Below, piece after piece: positions 42,411 through 54,149 of a stretch of DNA of 64,000 bases. The stretch comes from Daphnia carinata (lineage: Eukaryota; Arthropoda; Branchiopoda; Diplostraca; Daphniidae). Position numbers and translations under genes: made by a program. Every line of letters begins with the position of its first letter. The first letter of the stretch is position 1. The notes under the pieces are model-generated. The model was not told the origin of the DNA, made no database searches, and worked only from the letters and a program-made list of their open reading frames with translations. Location of the stretch: NCBI RefSeq assembly GCF_022539665.2, contig NC_081340.1, positions 868,001-932,000 of the forward strand, given 5' to 3'.

Positions 42411-42573
42411 TCGTCACCTGTTTAGTGGAATACACATCACCTGTTCGGTGGAACACTCATCACCTGTTTGGTGGAATACACATCACCTGTTCGGTGGAAA
42501 ACTCATCACCTGTTTGGTGGTAAACTCATCACCTGTTTGGTGGAACACACATCACCTGTTCGGTGGAATACTC
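42411..42573. repeat. 23-bp tandem repeat of mini-hairpins, 7 copies
   Basis: CACCTGTT starts at 42,415, 42,438, 42,461, 42,484, 42,507, 42,530 and 42,553, exactly 23 bp apart. Each unit contains CACC-TGTTY-GGTG, a short stem with a 5-nt loop (one unit has AGTG). Units alternate between TGTTCGGTGG and TGTTTGGTGG forms. Confidence 0.93.
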
Positions 42574-42814
42574 TTCATAAAACAACTATTAAGCCAACTG
42601 CTTCTATAATGCCTGTAAAAACTTTAACGTATAGTTATGTTATACTAATTACCTCTGATCGCCCAAGATCTTGTATTAGCCAAGATTTTTCATTTCATCC
42701 TATTTAGTTCCAGTATGACAACACATTTCCATTGGGGACATTTCATTCCATTAACATTGGAGTAATCCCTCAGTTTGTAAATAAATTGTTAGTGGCCGTT
42801 TAACAAACAAATAA

Positions 42815-42830
42815 TACTGGGCCCATAACC
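42815..42830 (-). promoter_or_regulatory. Primer-binding site of Copia-2, initiator tRNA-Met type
   Basis: Minus strand GGTTATGGGCCCAGTA directly follows the 5' LTR. It matches the known Copia primer site that pairs with an internal half of initiator tRNA-Met. Confidence 0.85.
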
Positions 42831-43121
42831 TGTTGAGAATAAGCATGATAAGTATTAATTCTAATATGCAACCATTACCTTATTAGTTCCCAGAGCTCGG
42901 GAATATCTAATGCAACTATAGATTACATAGCCTAAAGAACTTTACCACTTGTAGCAACAATTAATATGCAGAATTGTGCAACAGAAGCTCTTGACAATTG
43001 ACTCAAGCAGACGACATAAAAGACACCGAGGCTAAACAGCATCCCGTTGCTCATGCGCAATATTCGTAAAACATTATAGGAAGATAAGATAAGGGTTTGT
43101 CATATTTATTTAATATCAACA
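42831..43121 (-). repeat. 5' LTR of Copia-2
   Basis: 291 bp, TGTTGAGAATAAGCATG to TATTTAATATCAACA, followed by GTGCT. Confidence 0.95.
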
Positions 43122-43935
43122 GTGCTTCCCGTACTAACGTGTTGTTGGTCGCGATATCTTTGGACGTGATCCTTGAACTGTCAATGAGCTTACTAAGTTG
43201 TTCGCTCATACTCCTTAACGCCTTGTTGAGGGTTTCTGTGATGGAAGTTGTATTTGCTTCCATCTGGGCCCTTGCCGTTTCCAACTTCAATTCTAACTTT
43301 AGCATCTGTTCTTCTTTCTCCAACTCCCCTTGGGTTGATTGTTGGAGAAGGCTGGCTGGTTTAGTGTTGGTACGCCTTTTTTCAGATAGCGTGGTACTAC
43401 GGGTGATGTCCGAAGCTGATGTCCCAATCGAGCTGACGGACTGACTTGAGGAAGTGGCGTAGCGACTTGCGAATTTGATGACTTCGACGTGATCGGTTTC
43501 GAAGTCTACTTCCCACTTGTCACATGCTTGACGTTGCTGCTTAGTGAGGTCGGATATACTTTCTGTATATTGGTGGTGAATTGATTTGACTTCGTCGTAA
43601 ATACGAATCAATTCGTCACGCCATGCTGCTACTTGCAATTTCTTCAATCTGATGGCTCCCATCTTATGGTCTTCCACAGCCTTTCTGAGTTGCGTCGTTA
43701 ACTTCGTGTGGGCCGCCTTTCTCTTCCTACGTTTCTTCTTGAGATCGTTTTCGGGAAGTAATGGCCGTTCACTCTTCTGCCGTTCAGGTTTCGATGCGTC
43801 TACCATTGGGTTCGGACCGTGTTCCCAAATGTGGCCAATTTCCATATTTTCGGCTTTGGGTGCGGCTTCACTCATGACGTAGAAACGTTGTTTTAGGCTG
43901 ATAGAGTCACACGTTAACGGATGTCGATGATTCAC
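43122..43935 (-). pseudogene. gag: BEL-2 gag N-terminal region, part 1
   Basis: Minus-strand frame from an ATG at 43,935; the methionine at MSEAAPKAENMEIGHIW is the likelier start. It has a basic stretch (KKKRRKRKAAHTKL), then long helical segments (RLKKLQVAAWRDELIRIYDE) and KEEQMLKLELKLETARAQME. These are coiled-coil features usual for the N-terminal part of BEL gag. The frame runs to TLVREAL at the Copia-2 insertion and is continued at 38,888. The BEL-2 5' LTR is missing; element sequence stops near 44,097 where 5S spacer begins. Confidence 0.8.
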
Positions 43936-44258
43936 GTAGATACACCGATCTTCTTGTCAGATGGCAAACGCGTGGTGGACAGGTGGGTGCCTTCAGGCTG
44001 GCGTGGACGTCTGCCAAAGGTTTACAGGGAGAATACCCGACAATTTTGCAATCAAGCGAGGGTTTTTACTGACGAGGACTGGAAAATGCACGTGTTCGGA
44101 CCTCTTAAAAGAGAGTGAATTTTATTTGTTTGCATTTTTGTGGTTGACCGAACGCGATGGTTACCAGTCCAATATCCTTAACTATATAAATCAATTGTAC
44201 TTGTGCTGGTTTTAATGGACATTACTGGAGTGTATTCATTTTATTTTGGAACTGAGTT

Positions 44259-44378
44259 GTCAACGGCCATACCACGTAGAACAAACCTTGTCTCGTCAGC
44301 TCCAGGAAGTTAAGCTACGTCGGGTTCCGTTAGTACCTAGATGGGTGACCGCTTGGGAATACGGGATGCTGTTGGCAT
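44259..44378 (+). rRNA. 5S ribosomal RNA, unit 1
   Basis: First intact gene after the BEL-2 boundary. Consensus gene sequence; its spacer has TTTTTGAATGA where the others have TTTTTGGATGA. Next unit 465 bp on. Confidence 0.95.
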
Positions 44379-44723
44379 CAAAACTTTTATATCCACCTAG
44401 CCGTTTTTGAATGAATCACAGGGAAGTACGAACCATCTCGCGGTGAATTCTAGTATTTTCTAAAACGCCACCTAGTGGTCAGTTTTTAAATTTTATCTCC
44501 TTCCAACTAAAGGGTTTTTTAAAACGAAATACAAAAAGAATGGTGCATTTCCGTGAGAAAAGTGACCTCTTAAAAGAAAGTGAATTTTATTTGTTTGCAT
44601 TTTTGTGGTTGACCGAACGCGATGGTTACCAGTCCAATATCCTTAACTATATAAATCAATTGTACTTGTGCTGGTTTTAATGGACATTACTGGAGTGTAT
44701 TCATTTTATTTTGGAACTGAGTT

Positions 44724-44843
44724 GTCAACGGCCATACCACGTAGAACAAACCTTGTCTCGTCAGCTCCAGGAAGTTAAGCTACGTCGGGTTCCGTTAGTA
44801 CCTAGATGGGTGACCGCTTGGGAATACGGGATGCTGTTGGCAT
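44724..44843 (+). rRNA. 5S ribosomal RNA, unit 2
   Basis: Consensus gene. Downstream spacer island is the CTCCTTCCAATAAAAGGG version. Confidence 0.95.
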
Positions 44844-45189
44844 CAAAACTTTTATATCCACCTAGCCGTTTTTGGATGAATCACAGGGAAGTACGAACCA
44901 TCTCGCGGTGAATTCTAGTATTTTCTAAAACGCCACCTAGTGGTCAGTTTTGAAATTTCATCTCCTTCCAATAAAAGGGTTTTTTAAAACGAGAACACAA
45001 AAGGTATGGTGCATTTCCGTGAGAAAAGTGACCTCTTAAAAGAAAGTGAATTTTATTTGTTTGCATTTTTGTGGTTGACCGAACGCGATGGTTACCAGTC
45101 CAATATCCTTAACTATATAAATCAATTGTACTTGTGCTGGTTTTAATGGACATTACTGGAGTGTATTCATTTTATTTTGGAACTGAGTT

Positions 45190-45309
45190 GTCAACGGCCA
45201 TACCACGTAGAACAAACCTTGTCTCGTCAGCTCCAGGAAGTTAAGCTACGTCGGGTTCCGTTAGTACCTAGATGGGTGACCGCTTGGGAATACGGGATGC
45301 TGTTGGCAT
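45190..45309 (+). rRNA. 5S ribosomal RNA, unit 3
   Basis: Consensus gene. Downstream island is the CTTCTATAAACTAGAGG version, as in the old units near 31.5 kb. Confidence 0.95.
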
Positions 45310-45653
45310 CAAAACTTTTATATCCACCTAGCCGTTTTTGGATGAATCACAGGGAAGTACGAACCATCTCGCGGTGAATTCTAGTATTTTCTAAAACGCC
45401 ACCTAGTGGTCAGTTTTGAAATTTCATCTTCTATAAACTAGAGGTATTTTAAAACGAAATACAAAAAGAATGGTGCATATCCGTGAGAAAAGTGACCTCT
45501 TTCAAGAAAGTGAATTTTATATGTTTGCATTTTTGTGGTTGACCGAACGCGATGGTTACCAGTCCAATATCCTTAACTATATAAATCAATTGTACTTGTG
45601 CTGGTTTTAATGGACATTACTGGAGTGTATTCATTTTATTTTGGAACTGAGTT

Positions 45654-45773
45654 GTCAACGGCCATACCACGTAGAACAAACCTTGTCTCGTCAGCTCCAG
45701 GAAGTTAAGCTACGTCGGGTTCCGTTAGTACCTAGATGGGTGACCGCTTGGGAATACGGGATGCTGTTGGCAT
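45654..45773 (+). rRNA. 5S ribosomal RNA, unit 4
   Basis: Consensus gene. Downstream island is a mosaic (CTTCTATCCAACTAAAGG with GAGAACACAAAAAGAATGG). Confidence 0.95.
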
Positions 45774-46118
45774 CAAAACTTTTATATCCACCTAGCCGTT
45801 TTTGGATGAATCACAGGGAAGTACGAACCATCTCGCGGTGAATTCTAGTATTTTCTAAAACGCCACCTAGTGGTCAGTTTTGAAATTTCATCTTCTATCC
45901 AACTAAAGGTTTTTAAAACGAGAACACAAAAAGAATGGTACATTTCCGTGAGAAAAGTGACCTCTTAAAAGAAAGTGAATTTTATTTGTTTGCATTTTTG
46001 TGGTTGACCGAACGCGATGGTTACCAGTCCAATATCCTTAACTATATAAATCAATTGTACTTGTGCTGGTTTTAATGGACATTACTGGAGTGTATTCATT
46101 TTATTTTGGAACTGAGTT

Positions 46119-46238
46119 GTCAACGGCCATACCACGTAGAACAAACCTTGTCTCGTCAGCTCCAGGAAGTTAAGCTACGTCGGGTTCCGTTAGTACCTAG
46201 ATGGGTGACCGCTTGGGAATACGGGATGCTGTTGGCAT
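46119..46238 (+). rRNA. 5S ribosomal RNA, unit 5
   Basis: Consensus gene. Island starts CTTCTATAAACTAAAGG but continues with GAGAACAC, a mosaic. Confidence 0.95.
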
Positions 46239-46583
46239 CAAAACTTTTATATCCACCTAGCCGTTTTTGGATGAATCACAGGGAAGTACGAACCATCTCG
46301 CGGTGAATTCTAGTATTTTCTAAAACGCCACCTAGTGGTCAGTTTTGAAATTTCATCTTCTATAAACTAAAGGTATTTTAAAACGAGAACACAAAAAGAA
46401 TGGTACATTTCCGTGAGAAAAGTGACCTCTTAAAAGAAAGTGAATTTTATTTGTTTGCATTTTTGTGGTTGACCGAACGCGATGGTTACCAGTCCAATAT
46501 CCTTAACTATATAAATCAATTGTACTTGTGCTGGTTTTAATGGACATTACTGGAGTGTATTCATTTTATTTTGGAACTGAGTT

Positions 46584-46703
46584 GTCAACGGCCATACCAC
46601 GTAGAACAAACCTTGTCTCGTCAGCTCCAGGAAGTTAAGCTACGTCGGGTTCCGTTAGTACCTAGATGGGTGACCGCTTGGGAATACGGGATGCTGTTGG
46701 CAT
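46584..46703 (+). rRNA. 5S ribosomal RNA, unit 6
   Basis: Consensus gene. Island CTCCTTCCAATAAAAGGG. Confidence 0.95.
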
Positions 46704-47049
46704 CAAAACTTTTATATCCACCTAGCCGTTTTTGGATGAATCACAGGGAAGTACGAACCATCTCGCGGTGAATTCTAGTATTTTCTAAAACGCCACCTAG
46801 TGGTCAGTTTTGAAATTTCATCTCCTTCCAATAAAAGGGTTTTTTAAAACGAGAACACAAAAGGTATGGTACATTTCCGTGAGAAAAGTGACCTCTTAAA
46901 AGAAAGTGAATTTTATTTGTTTGCATTTTTGTGGTTGACCGAACGCGATGGTTACCAGTCCAATATCCTTAACTATATAAATCAATTGTACTTGTGCTGG
47001 TTTTAATGGACATTACTGGAGTGTATTCATTTTATTTTGGAACTGAGTT

Positions 47050-47169
47050 GTCAACGGCCATACCACGTAGAACAAACCTTGTCTCGTCAGCTCCAGGAAG
47101 TTAAGCTACGTCGGGTTCCGTTAGTACCTAGATGGGTGACCGCTTGGGAATACGGGATGCTGTTGGCAT
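47050..47169 (+). rRNA. 5S ribosomal RNA, unit 7
   Basis: Consensus gene. Island CTTCTATCAACTAAAGG with GAAATACAAAAAGAATGG. Confidence 0.95.
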
Positions 47170-47513
47170 CAAAACTTTTATATCCACCTAGCCGTTTTTG
47201 GATGAATCACAGGGAAGTACGAACCATCTCGCGGTGAATTCTAGTATTTTCTAAAACGCCACCTAGTGGTCAGTTTTGAAATTTCATCTTCTATCAACTA
47301 AAGGTATTTTAAAACGAAATACAAAAAGAATGGTGCATTTCCGTGAGAAAAGTGACCTCTTAAAAGAAAGTGAATTTTATTTGTTTGCATTTTTGTGGTT
47401 GACCGAACGCGATGGTTACCAGTCCAATATCCTTAACTATATAAATCAATTGTACTTGTGCTGGTTTTAATGGACATTACTGGAGTGTATTCATTTTATT
47501 TTGGAACTGAGTT

Positions 47514-47633
47514 GTCAACGGCCATACCACGTAGAACAAACCTTGTCTCGTCAGCTCCAGGAAGTTAAGCTACGTCGGGTTCCGTTAGTACCTAGATGGG
47601 TGACCGCTTGGGAATACGGGATGCTGTTGGCAT
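47514..47633 (+). rRNA. 5S ribosomal RNA, unit 8
   Basis: Consensus gene. Island CACCTTCCAACTAAAGGG. Confidence 0.95.
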
Positions 47634-47979
47634 CAAAACTTTTATATCCACCTAGCCGTTTTTGGATGAATCACAGGGAAGTACGAACCATCTCGCGGTG
47701 AATTCTAGTATTTTCTAAAACGCCACCTAGTGGTCAGTTTTGAAATTTCATCACCTTCCAACTAAAGGGTTTTTTAAAACGAGAACACAAAAGGTATGGT
47801 ACATTTCCGTGAGAAAAGTGACCTCTTAAAAGAAAGTGAATTTTATTTGTTTGCATTTTTGTGGTTGACCGAACGCGATGGTTACCAGTCCAATATCCTT
47901 AACTATATAAATCAATTGTACTTGTGCTGGTTTTAATGGACATTACTGGAGTGTATTCATTTTATTTTGGAACTGAGTT

Positions 47980-48099
47980 GTCAACGGCCATACCACGTAG
48001 AACAAACCTTGTCTCGTCAGCTCCAGGAAGTTAAGCTACGTCGGGTTCCGTTAGTACCTAGATGGGTGACCGCTTGGGAATACGGGATGCTGTTGGCAT
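47980..48099 (+). rRNA. 5S ribosomal RNA, unit 9
   Basis: Consensus gene. Downstream spacer has AGGGAATTTT for AGTGAATTTT. Confidence 0.95.
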
Positions 48100-48445
48100 C
48101 AAAACTTTTATATCCACCTAGCCGTTTTTGGATGAATCACAGGGAAGTACGAACCATCTCGCGGTGAATTCTAGTATTTTCTAAAACGCCACCTAGTGGT
48201 CAGTTTTGAAATTTCATCTCCTTCCAATAAAAGGGTTTTTTAAAACGAGAACACAAAAGGTATGGTACATTTCCGTGAGAAAAGTGACCTCTTAAAAGAA
48301 AGGGAATTTTATTTGTTTGCATTTTTGTGGTTGACCGAACGCGATGGTTACCAGTCCAATATCCTTAACTATATAAATCAATTGTACTTGTGCTGGTTTT
48401 AATGGACATTACTGGAGTGTATTCATTTTATTTTGGAACTGAGTT

Positions 48446-48565
48446 GTCAACGGCCATACCACGTAGAACAAACCTTGTCTCGTCAGCTCCAGGAAGTTAA
48501 GCTACGTAGGGTTCCGTTAGTACCTAGATGGGTGACCGCTTGGGAATACGGGATGCTGTTGGCAT
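48446..48565 (+). rRNA. 5S ribosomal RNA, unit 10 (variant)
   Basis: One substitution inside the gene: GCTACGTAGGG for GCTACGTCGGG, just after box A. All else is consensus. Confidence 0.93.
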
Positions 48566-48910
48566 CAAAACTTTTATATCCACCTAGCCGTTTTTGGATG
48601 AATCACAGGGAAGTACGAACCATCTCGCGGTGAATTCTAGTATTTTCTAAAACGCCACCTAGTGGTCAGTTTTGAAATTTCATCTTCTATAAACTAAAGG
48701 TATTTTAAAACGAGAACACAAAAAGAATGGTACATTTCCGTGAGAAAAGTGACCTCTTAAAAGAAAGTGAATTTTATTTGTTTGCATTTTTGTGGTTGAC
48801 CGAACGCGATGGTTACCAGTCCAATATCCTTAACTATATAAATCAATTGTACTTGTGCTGGTTTTAATGGACATTACTGGAGTGTATTCATTTTATTTTG
48901 GAACTGAGTT

Positions 48911-49030
48911 GTCAACGGCCATACCACGTAGAACAAACCTTGTCTCGTCAGCTCCAGGAAGTTAAGCTACGTCGGGTTCCGTTAGTACCTAGATGGGTGA
49001 CCGCTTGGGAATACGGGATGCTGTTGGCAT
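48911..49030 (+). rRNA. 5S ribosomal RNA, unit 11
   Basis: Consensus gene. Spacer has CCACGTAGTGG for CCACCTAGTGG. Confidence 0.95.
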
Positions 49031-49376
49031 CAAAACTTTTATATCCACCTAGCCGTTTTTGGATGAATCACAGGGAAGTACGAACCATCTCGCGGTGAAT
49101 TCTAGTATTTTCTAAAACGCCACGTAGTGGTCAGTTTTGAAATTTCATCTCCTTCCAACAAAAGGGTTTTTTAAAACGAGAACACAAAAGGTATGGTACA
49201 TTTCCGTGAGAAAAGTGACCTCTTAAAAGAAAGTGAATTTTATTTGTTTGCATTTTTGTGGTTGACCGAACGCGATGGTTACCAGTCCAATATCCTTAAC
49301 TATATAAATCAATTGTACTTGTGCTGGTTTTAATGGACATTACTGGAGTGTATTCATTTTATTTTGGAACTGAGTT

Positions 49377-49496
49377 GTCAACGGCCATACCACGTAGAAC
49401 AAACCTTGTCTCGTCAGCTCCAGGAAGTTAAGCTACGTCGGGTTCCGTTAGTACCTAGATGGGTGACCGCTTGGGAATACGGGATGCTGTTGGCAT
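49377..49496 (+). rRNA. 5S ribosomal RNA, unit 12
   Basis: Consensus gene; next unit 467 bp on. Island CTTCTATCCAATAAAAGGG, a mosaic. Confidence 0.95.
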
Positions 49497-49843
49497 CAAA
49501 ACTTTTATATCCACCTAGCCGTTTTTGGATGAATCACAGGGAAGTACGAACCATCTCGCGGTGAATTCTAGTATTTTCTAAAACGCCACCTAGTGGTCAG
49601 TTTTGAAATTTCATCTTCTATCCAATAAAAGGGTTTTTTAAAACGAGAACACAAAAAGAATGGTACATTTCCGTGAGAAAAGTGACCTCTTAAAAGAAAG
49701 TGAATTTTATTTGTTTGCATTTTTGTGGTTGACCGAACGCGATGGTTACCAGTCCAATATCCTTAACTATATAAATCAATTGTACTTGTGCTGGTTTTAA
49801 TGGACATTACTGGAGTGTATTCATTTTATTTTGGAACTGAGTT

Positions 49844-49963
49844 GTCAACGGCCATACCACGTAGAACAAACCTTGTCTCGTCAGCTCCAGGAAGTTAAGC
49901 TACGTCGGGTTCCGTTAGTACCTAGATGGGTGACCGCTTGGGAATACGGGATGCTGTTGGCAT
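49844..49963 (+). rRNA. 5S ribosomal RNA, unit 13
   Basis: Consensus gene; next unit 467 bp on. Island CTTCTATCCAACTAAAAGG. Confidence 0.95.
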
Positions 49964-50310
49964 CAAAACTTTTATATCCACCTAGCCGTTTTTGGATGAA
50001 TCACAGGGAAGTACGAACCATCTCGCGGTGAATTCTAGTATTTTCTAAAACGCCACCTAGTGGTCAGTTTTGAAATTTCATCTTCTATCCAACTAAAAGG
50101 TTTTTTAAAACGAGAATACAAAAAGAATGGTACATTTCCGTGAGAAAAGTGACCTCTTAAAAGAAAGTGAATTTTATTTGTTTGCATTTTTGTGGTTGAC
50201 CGAACGCGATGGTTACCAGTCCAATATCCTTAACTATATAAATCAATTGTACTTGTGCTGGTTTTAATGGACATTACTGGAGTGTATTCATTTTATTTTG
50301 GAACTGAGTT

Positions 50311-50430
50311 GTCAACGGCCATACCACGTAGAACAAACCTTGTCTCGTCAGCTCCAGGAAGTTAAGCTACGTCGGGTTCCGTTAGTACCTAGATGGGTGA
50401 CCGCTTGGGAATACGGGATGCTGTTGGCAT
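50311..50430 (+). rRNA. 5S ribosomal RNA, unit 14
   Basis: Consensus gene. The upstream region of the next unit has TATAAATAAATTG for TATAAATCAATTG. Confidence 0.95.
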
Positions 50431-50774
50431 CAAAACTTTTATATCCACCTAGCCGTTTTTGGATGAATCACAGGGAAGTACGAACCATCTCGCGGTGAAT
50501 TCTAGTATTTTCTAAAACGCCACCTAGTGGTCAGTTTTGAAATTTCATCTTCTATCCAACTAAAAGGTTTTTAAAACGAGAACACAAAGAATGGTACATT
50601 TCCGTGAGAAAAGTGACCTCTTAAAAGAAAGTGAATTTTATTTGTTTGCATTTTTGTGGTTGACCGAACGCGATGGTTACCAGTCCAATATCCTTAACTA
50701 TATAAATAAATTGTACTTGTGCTGGTTTTAATGGACATTACTGGAGTGTATTCATTTTATTTTGGAACTGAGTT

Positions 50775-50894
50775 GTCAACGGCCATACCACGTAGAACAA
50801 ACCTTGTCTCGTCAGCTCCAGGAAGTTAAGCTACGTCGGGTTCCGTTAGTACCTAGATGGGTGACCGCTTGGGAATACGGGATGCTGTTGGCAT
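50775..50894 (+). rRNA. 5S ribosomal RNA, unit 15
   Basis: Consensus gene, preceded by the TATAAATAAATTG spacer variant. Confidence 0.95.
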
Positions 50895-51239
50895 CAAAAC
50901 TTTTATATCCACCTAGCCGTTTTTGGATGAATCACAGGGAAGTACGAACCATCTCGCGGTGAATTCTAGTATTTTCTAAAACGCCACCTAGTGGTCAGTT
51001 TTGAAATTTCATCTCCTTCCAATAAAAGGGTTTTTAAAACGAGAACACAAAAGGTATGGTACATTTCCGTGAGAAAAGTGACCTCTTAAAAGAAAGTGAA
51101 TTTTATTTGTTTGCATTTTTGTGGTTGACCGAACGCGATGGTTACCAGTCCAATATCCTTAACTATATAAATCAATTGTACTTGTGCTGGTTTTAATGGA
51201 CATTACTGGAGTGTATTCATTTTATTTTGGAACTGAGTT

Positions 51240-51359
51240 GTCAACGGCCATACCACGTAGAACAAACCTTGTCTCGTCAGCTCCAGGAAGTTAAGCTACG
51301 TCGGGTTCCGTTAGTACCTAGATGGGTGACCGCTTGGGAATACGGGATGCTGTTGGCAT
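51240..51359 (+). rRNA. 5S ribosomal RNA, unit 16
   Basis: Consensus gene. Island CTCCTTCCAATAAAAGGG with a shortened T run. Confidence 0.95.
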
Positions 51360-51704
51360 CAAAACTTTTATATCCACCTAGCCGTTTTTGGATGAATCAC
51401 AGGGAAGTACGAACCATCTCGCGGTGAATTCTAGTATTTTCTAAAACGCCACCTAGTGGTCAGTTTTGAAATTTCATCTCCTTCCAATAAAAGGGTTTTT
51501 AAAACGAGAACACAAAAGGTATGGTACATTTCCGTGAGAAAAGTGACCTCTTAAAAGAAAGTGAATTTTATTTGTTTGCATTTTTGTGGTTGACCGAACG
51601 CGATGGTTACCAGTCCAATATCCTTAACTATATAAATCAATTGTACTTGTGCTGGTTTTAATGGACATTACTGGAGTGTATTCATTTTATTTTGGAACTG
51701 AGTT

Positions 51705-51824
51705 GTCAACGGCCATACCACGTAGAACAAACCTTGTCTCGTCAGCTCCAGGAAGTTAAGCTACGTCGGGTTCCGTTAGTACCTAGATGGGTGACCGCTT
51801 GGGAATACGGGATGCTGTTGGCAT
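51705..51824 (+). rRNA. 5S ribosomal RNA, unit 17
   Basis: Consensus gene. Shortest full spacer (462-bp unit): island CTTCTATAAAAAAGG. Confidence 0.95.
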
Positions 51825-52166
51825 CAAAACTTTTATATCCACCTAGCCGTTTTTGGATGAATCACAGGGAAGTACGAACCATCTCGCGGTGAATTCTAGT
51901 ATTTTCTAAAACGCCACCTAGTGGTCAGTTTTGAAATTTCATCTTCTATAAAAAAGGTTTTTAAAACGAGAACACAAAAGAATGGTACATTTTCCGTGAG
52001 AAAAGTGACCTCTTAAAAGAAAGTGAATTTTATTTGTTTGCATTTTTGTGGTTGACCGAACGCGATGGTTACCAGTCCAATATCCTTAACTATATAAATC
52101 AATTGTACTTGTGCTGGTTTTAATGGACATTACTGGAGTGTATTCATTTTATTTTGGAACTGAGTT

Positions 52167-52286
52167 GTCAACGGCCATACCACGTAGAACAAACCTTGTC
52201 TCGTCAGCTCCAGGAAGTTAAGCTACGTCGGGTTCCGTTAGTACCTAGATGGGTGACCGCTTGGGAATACGGGATGCTGTTGGCAT
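52167..52286 (+). rRNA. 5S ribosomal RNA, unit 18
   Basis: Consensus gene. Island CTTCTATCCAACTAAAAGG. Confidence 0.95.
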
Positions 52287-52632
52287 CAAAACTTTTATAT
52301 CCACCTAGCCGTTTTTGGATGAATCACAGGGAAGTACGAACCATCTCGCGGTGAATTCTAGTATTTTCTAAAACGCCACCTAGTGGTCAGTTTTGAAATT
52401 TCATCTTCTATCCAACTAAAAGGTTTTTTAAAACGAGAACACAAAAGAATGGTACATTTCCGTGAGAAAAGTGACCTCTTAAAAGAAAGTGAATTTTATT
52501 TGTTTGCATTTTTGTGGTTGACCGAACGCGATGGTTACCAGTCCAATATCCTTAACTATATAAATCAATTGTACTTGTGCTGGTTTTAATGGACATTACT
52601 GGAGTGTATTCATTTTATTTTGGAACTGAGTT

Positions 52633-52752
52633 GTCAACGGCCATACCACGTAGAACAAACCTTGTCTCGTCAGCTCCAGGAAGTTAAGCTACGTCGGGTT
52701 CCGTTAGTACCTAGATGGGTGACCGCTTGGGAATACGGGATGCTGTTGGCAT
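52633..52752 (+). rRNA. 5S ribosomal RNA, unit 19
   Basis: Consensus gene. Island CTCCTTCCAACAAAAGGG, as after unit 11. Confidence 0.95.
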
Positions 52753-53098
52753 CAAAACTTTTATATCCACCTAGCCGTTTTTGGATGAATCACAGGGAAG
52801 TACGAACCATCTCGCGGTGAATTCTAGTATTTTCTAAAACGCCACCTAGTGGTCAGTTTTGAAATTTCATCTCCTTCCAACAAAAGGGTTTTTTAAAACG
52901 AGTACACAAAAGGTATGGTACATTTCCGTGAGAAAAGTGACCTCTTAAAAGAAAGTGAATTTTATTTGTTTGCATTTTTGTGGTTGACCGAACGCGATGG
53001 TTACCAGTCCAATATCCTTAACTATATAAATCAATTGTACTTGTGCTGGTTTTAATGGACATTACTGGAGTGTATTCATTTTATTTTGGAACTGAGTT

Positions 53099-53218
53099 GT
53101 CAACGGCCATACCACGTAGAACAAACCTTGTCTCGTCAGCTCCAGGAAGTTAAGCTACGTCGGGTTCCGTTAGTACCTAGATGGGTGACCGCTTGGGAAT
53201 ACGGGATGCTGTTGGCAT
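53099..53218 (+). rRNA. 5S ribosomal RNA, unit 20
   Basis: Consensus gene. Island as after unit 16. Confidence 0.95.
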
Positions 53219-53563
53219 CAAAACTTTTATATCCACCTAGCCGTTTTTGGATGAATCACAGGGAAGTACGAACCATCTCGCGGTGAATTCTAGTATTTTC
53301 TAAAACGCCACCTAGTGGTCAGTTTTGAAATTTCATCTCCTTCCAATAAAAGGGTTTTTAAAACGAGAACACAAAAGGTATGGTACATTTCCGTGAGAAA
53401 AGTGACCTCTTAAAAGAAAGTGAATTTTATTTGTTTGCATTTTTGTGGTTGACCGAACGCGATGGTTACCAGTCCAATATCCTTAACTATATAAATCAAT
53501 TGTACTTGTGCTGGTTTTAATGGACATTACTGGAGTGTATTCATTTTATTTTGGAACTGAGTT

Positions 53564-53683
53564 GTCAACGGCCATACCACGTAGAACAAACCTTGTCTCG
53601 TCAGCTCCAGGAAGTTAAGCTACGTCGGGTTCCGTTAGTACCTAGATGGGTGACCGCTTGGGAATACGGGATGCTGTTGGCAT
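53564..53683 (+). rRNA. 5S ribosomal RNA, unit 21
   Basis: Consensus gene. Island as after unit 6. Confidence 0.95.
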
Positions 53684-54029
53684 CAAAACTTTTATATCCA
53701 CCTAGCCGTTTTTGGATGAATCACAGGGAAGTACGAACCATCTCGCGGTGAATTCTAGTATTTTCTAAAACGCCACCTAGTGGTCAGTTTTGAAATTTCA
53801 TCTCCTTCCAATAAAAGGGTTTTTTAAAACGAGAACACAAAAGGTATGGTACATTTCCGTGAGAAAAGTGACCTCTTAAAAGAAAGTGAATTTTATTTGT
53901 TTGCATTTTTGTGGTTGACCGAACGCGATGGTTACCAGTCCAATATCCTTAACTATATAAATCAATTGTACTTGTGCTGGTTTTAATGGACATTACTGGA
54001 GTGTATTCATTTTATTTTGGAACTGAGTT

Positions 54030-54149
54030 GTCAACGGCCATACCACGTAGAACAAACCTTGTCTCGTCAGCTCCAGGAAGTTAAGCTACGTCGGGTTCCG
54101 TTAGTACCTAGATGGGTGACCGCTTGGGAATACGGGATGCTGTTGGCAT
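54030..54149 (+). rRNA. 5S ribosomal RNA, unit 22
   Basis: Consensus gene. Island CTCCTTCCAACTAAAAGG followed by GAAATACAAAAAGAATGG, a mosaic. Confidence 0.95.

Larger units (their letters stand above)
41881..42830 (-). other. Copia-2 leader where gag should be
   Basis: Between the protease remnant and the 5' LTR there are about 950 bases and no gag motif, no CCHC knuckle and no long frame. The region holds a 23-bp tandem array plus looser hairpin motifs of the form CACC-N4/5-GGTG near 42,235, 42,297 and 42,358. Confidence 0.7.
38889..43121 (-). mobile_element. Copia-2 retrotransposon, complete ends, gag deleted
   Basis: 291-bp LTRs (38,889-39,179 and 42,831-43,121) differ at 3 positions by my count. 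The 5-bp duplication GTGCT flanks them (38,884-38,888 and 43,122-43,126). Primer site and polypurine tract are intact. Inside, minus-strand pol is frame-broken, and gag and most of protease are missing. A repeat-filled leader occupies that side. It is inserted in BEL-2 gag on the same strand. Length 4,233 bp, shorter than most full Copia elements. Confidence 0.93.

Noticed and set aside
42411-42573. The 23-bp array as a protein-coding repeat (HHLFGG-type frame)
   Set aside because: The open frame lies opposite to Copia-2 and arises from the exact repeat; the mirror symmetry of each unit points to DNA or RNA structure instead.
43921-44118. Plus-strand frame DGKRVVDRWVPSGWRGRLPK next to the BEL boundary
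   Set aside because: It looks protein-like, but it runs from BEL untranslated sequence into 5S spacer and has no recognisable relative. I could not support a gene.
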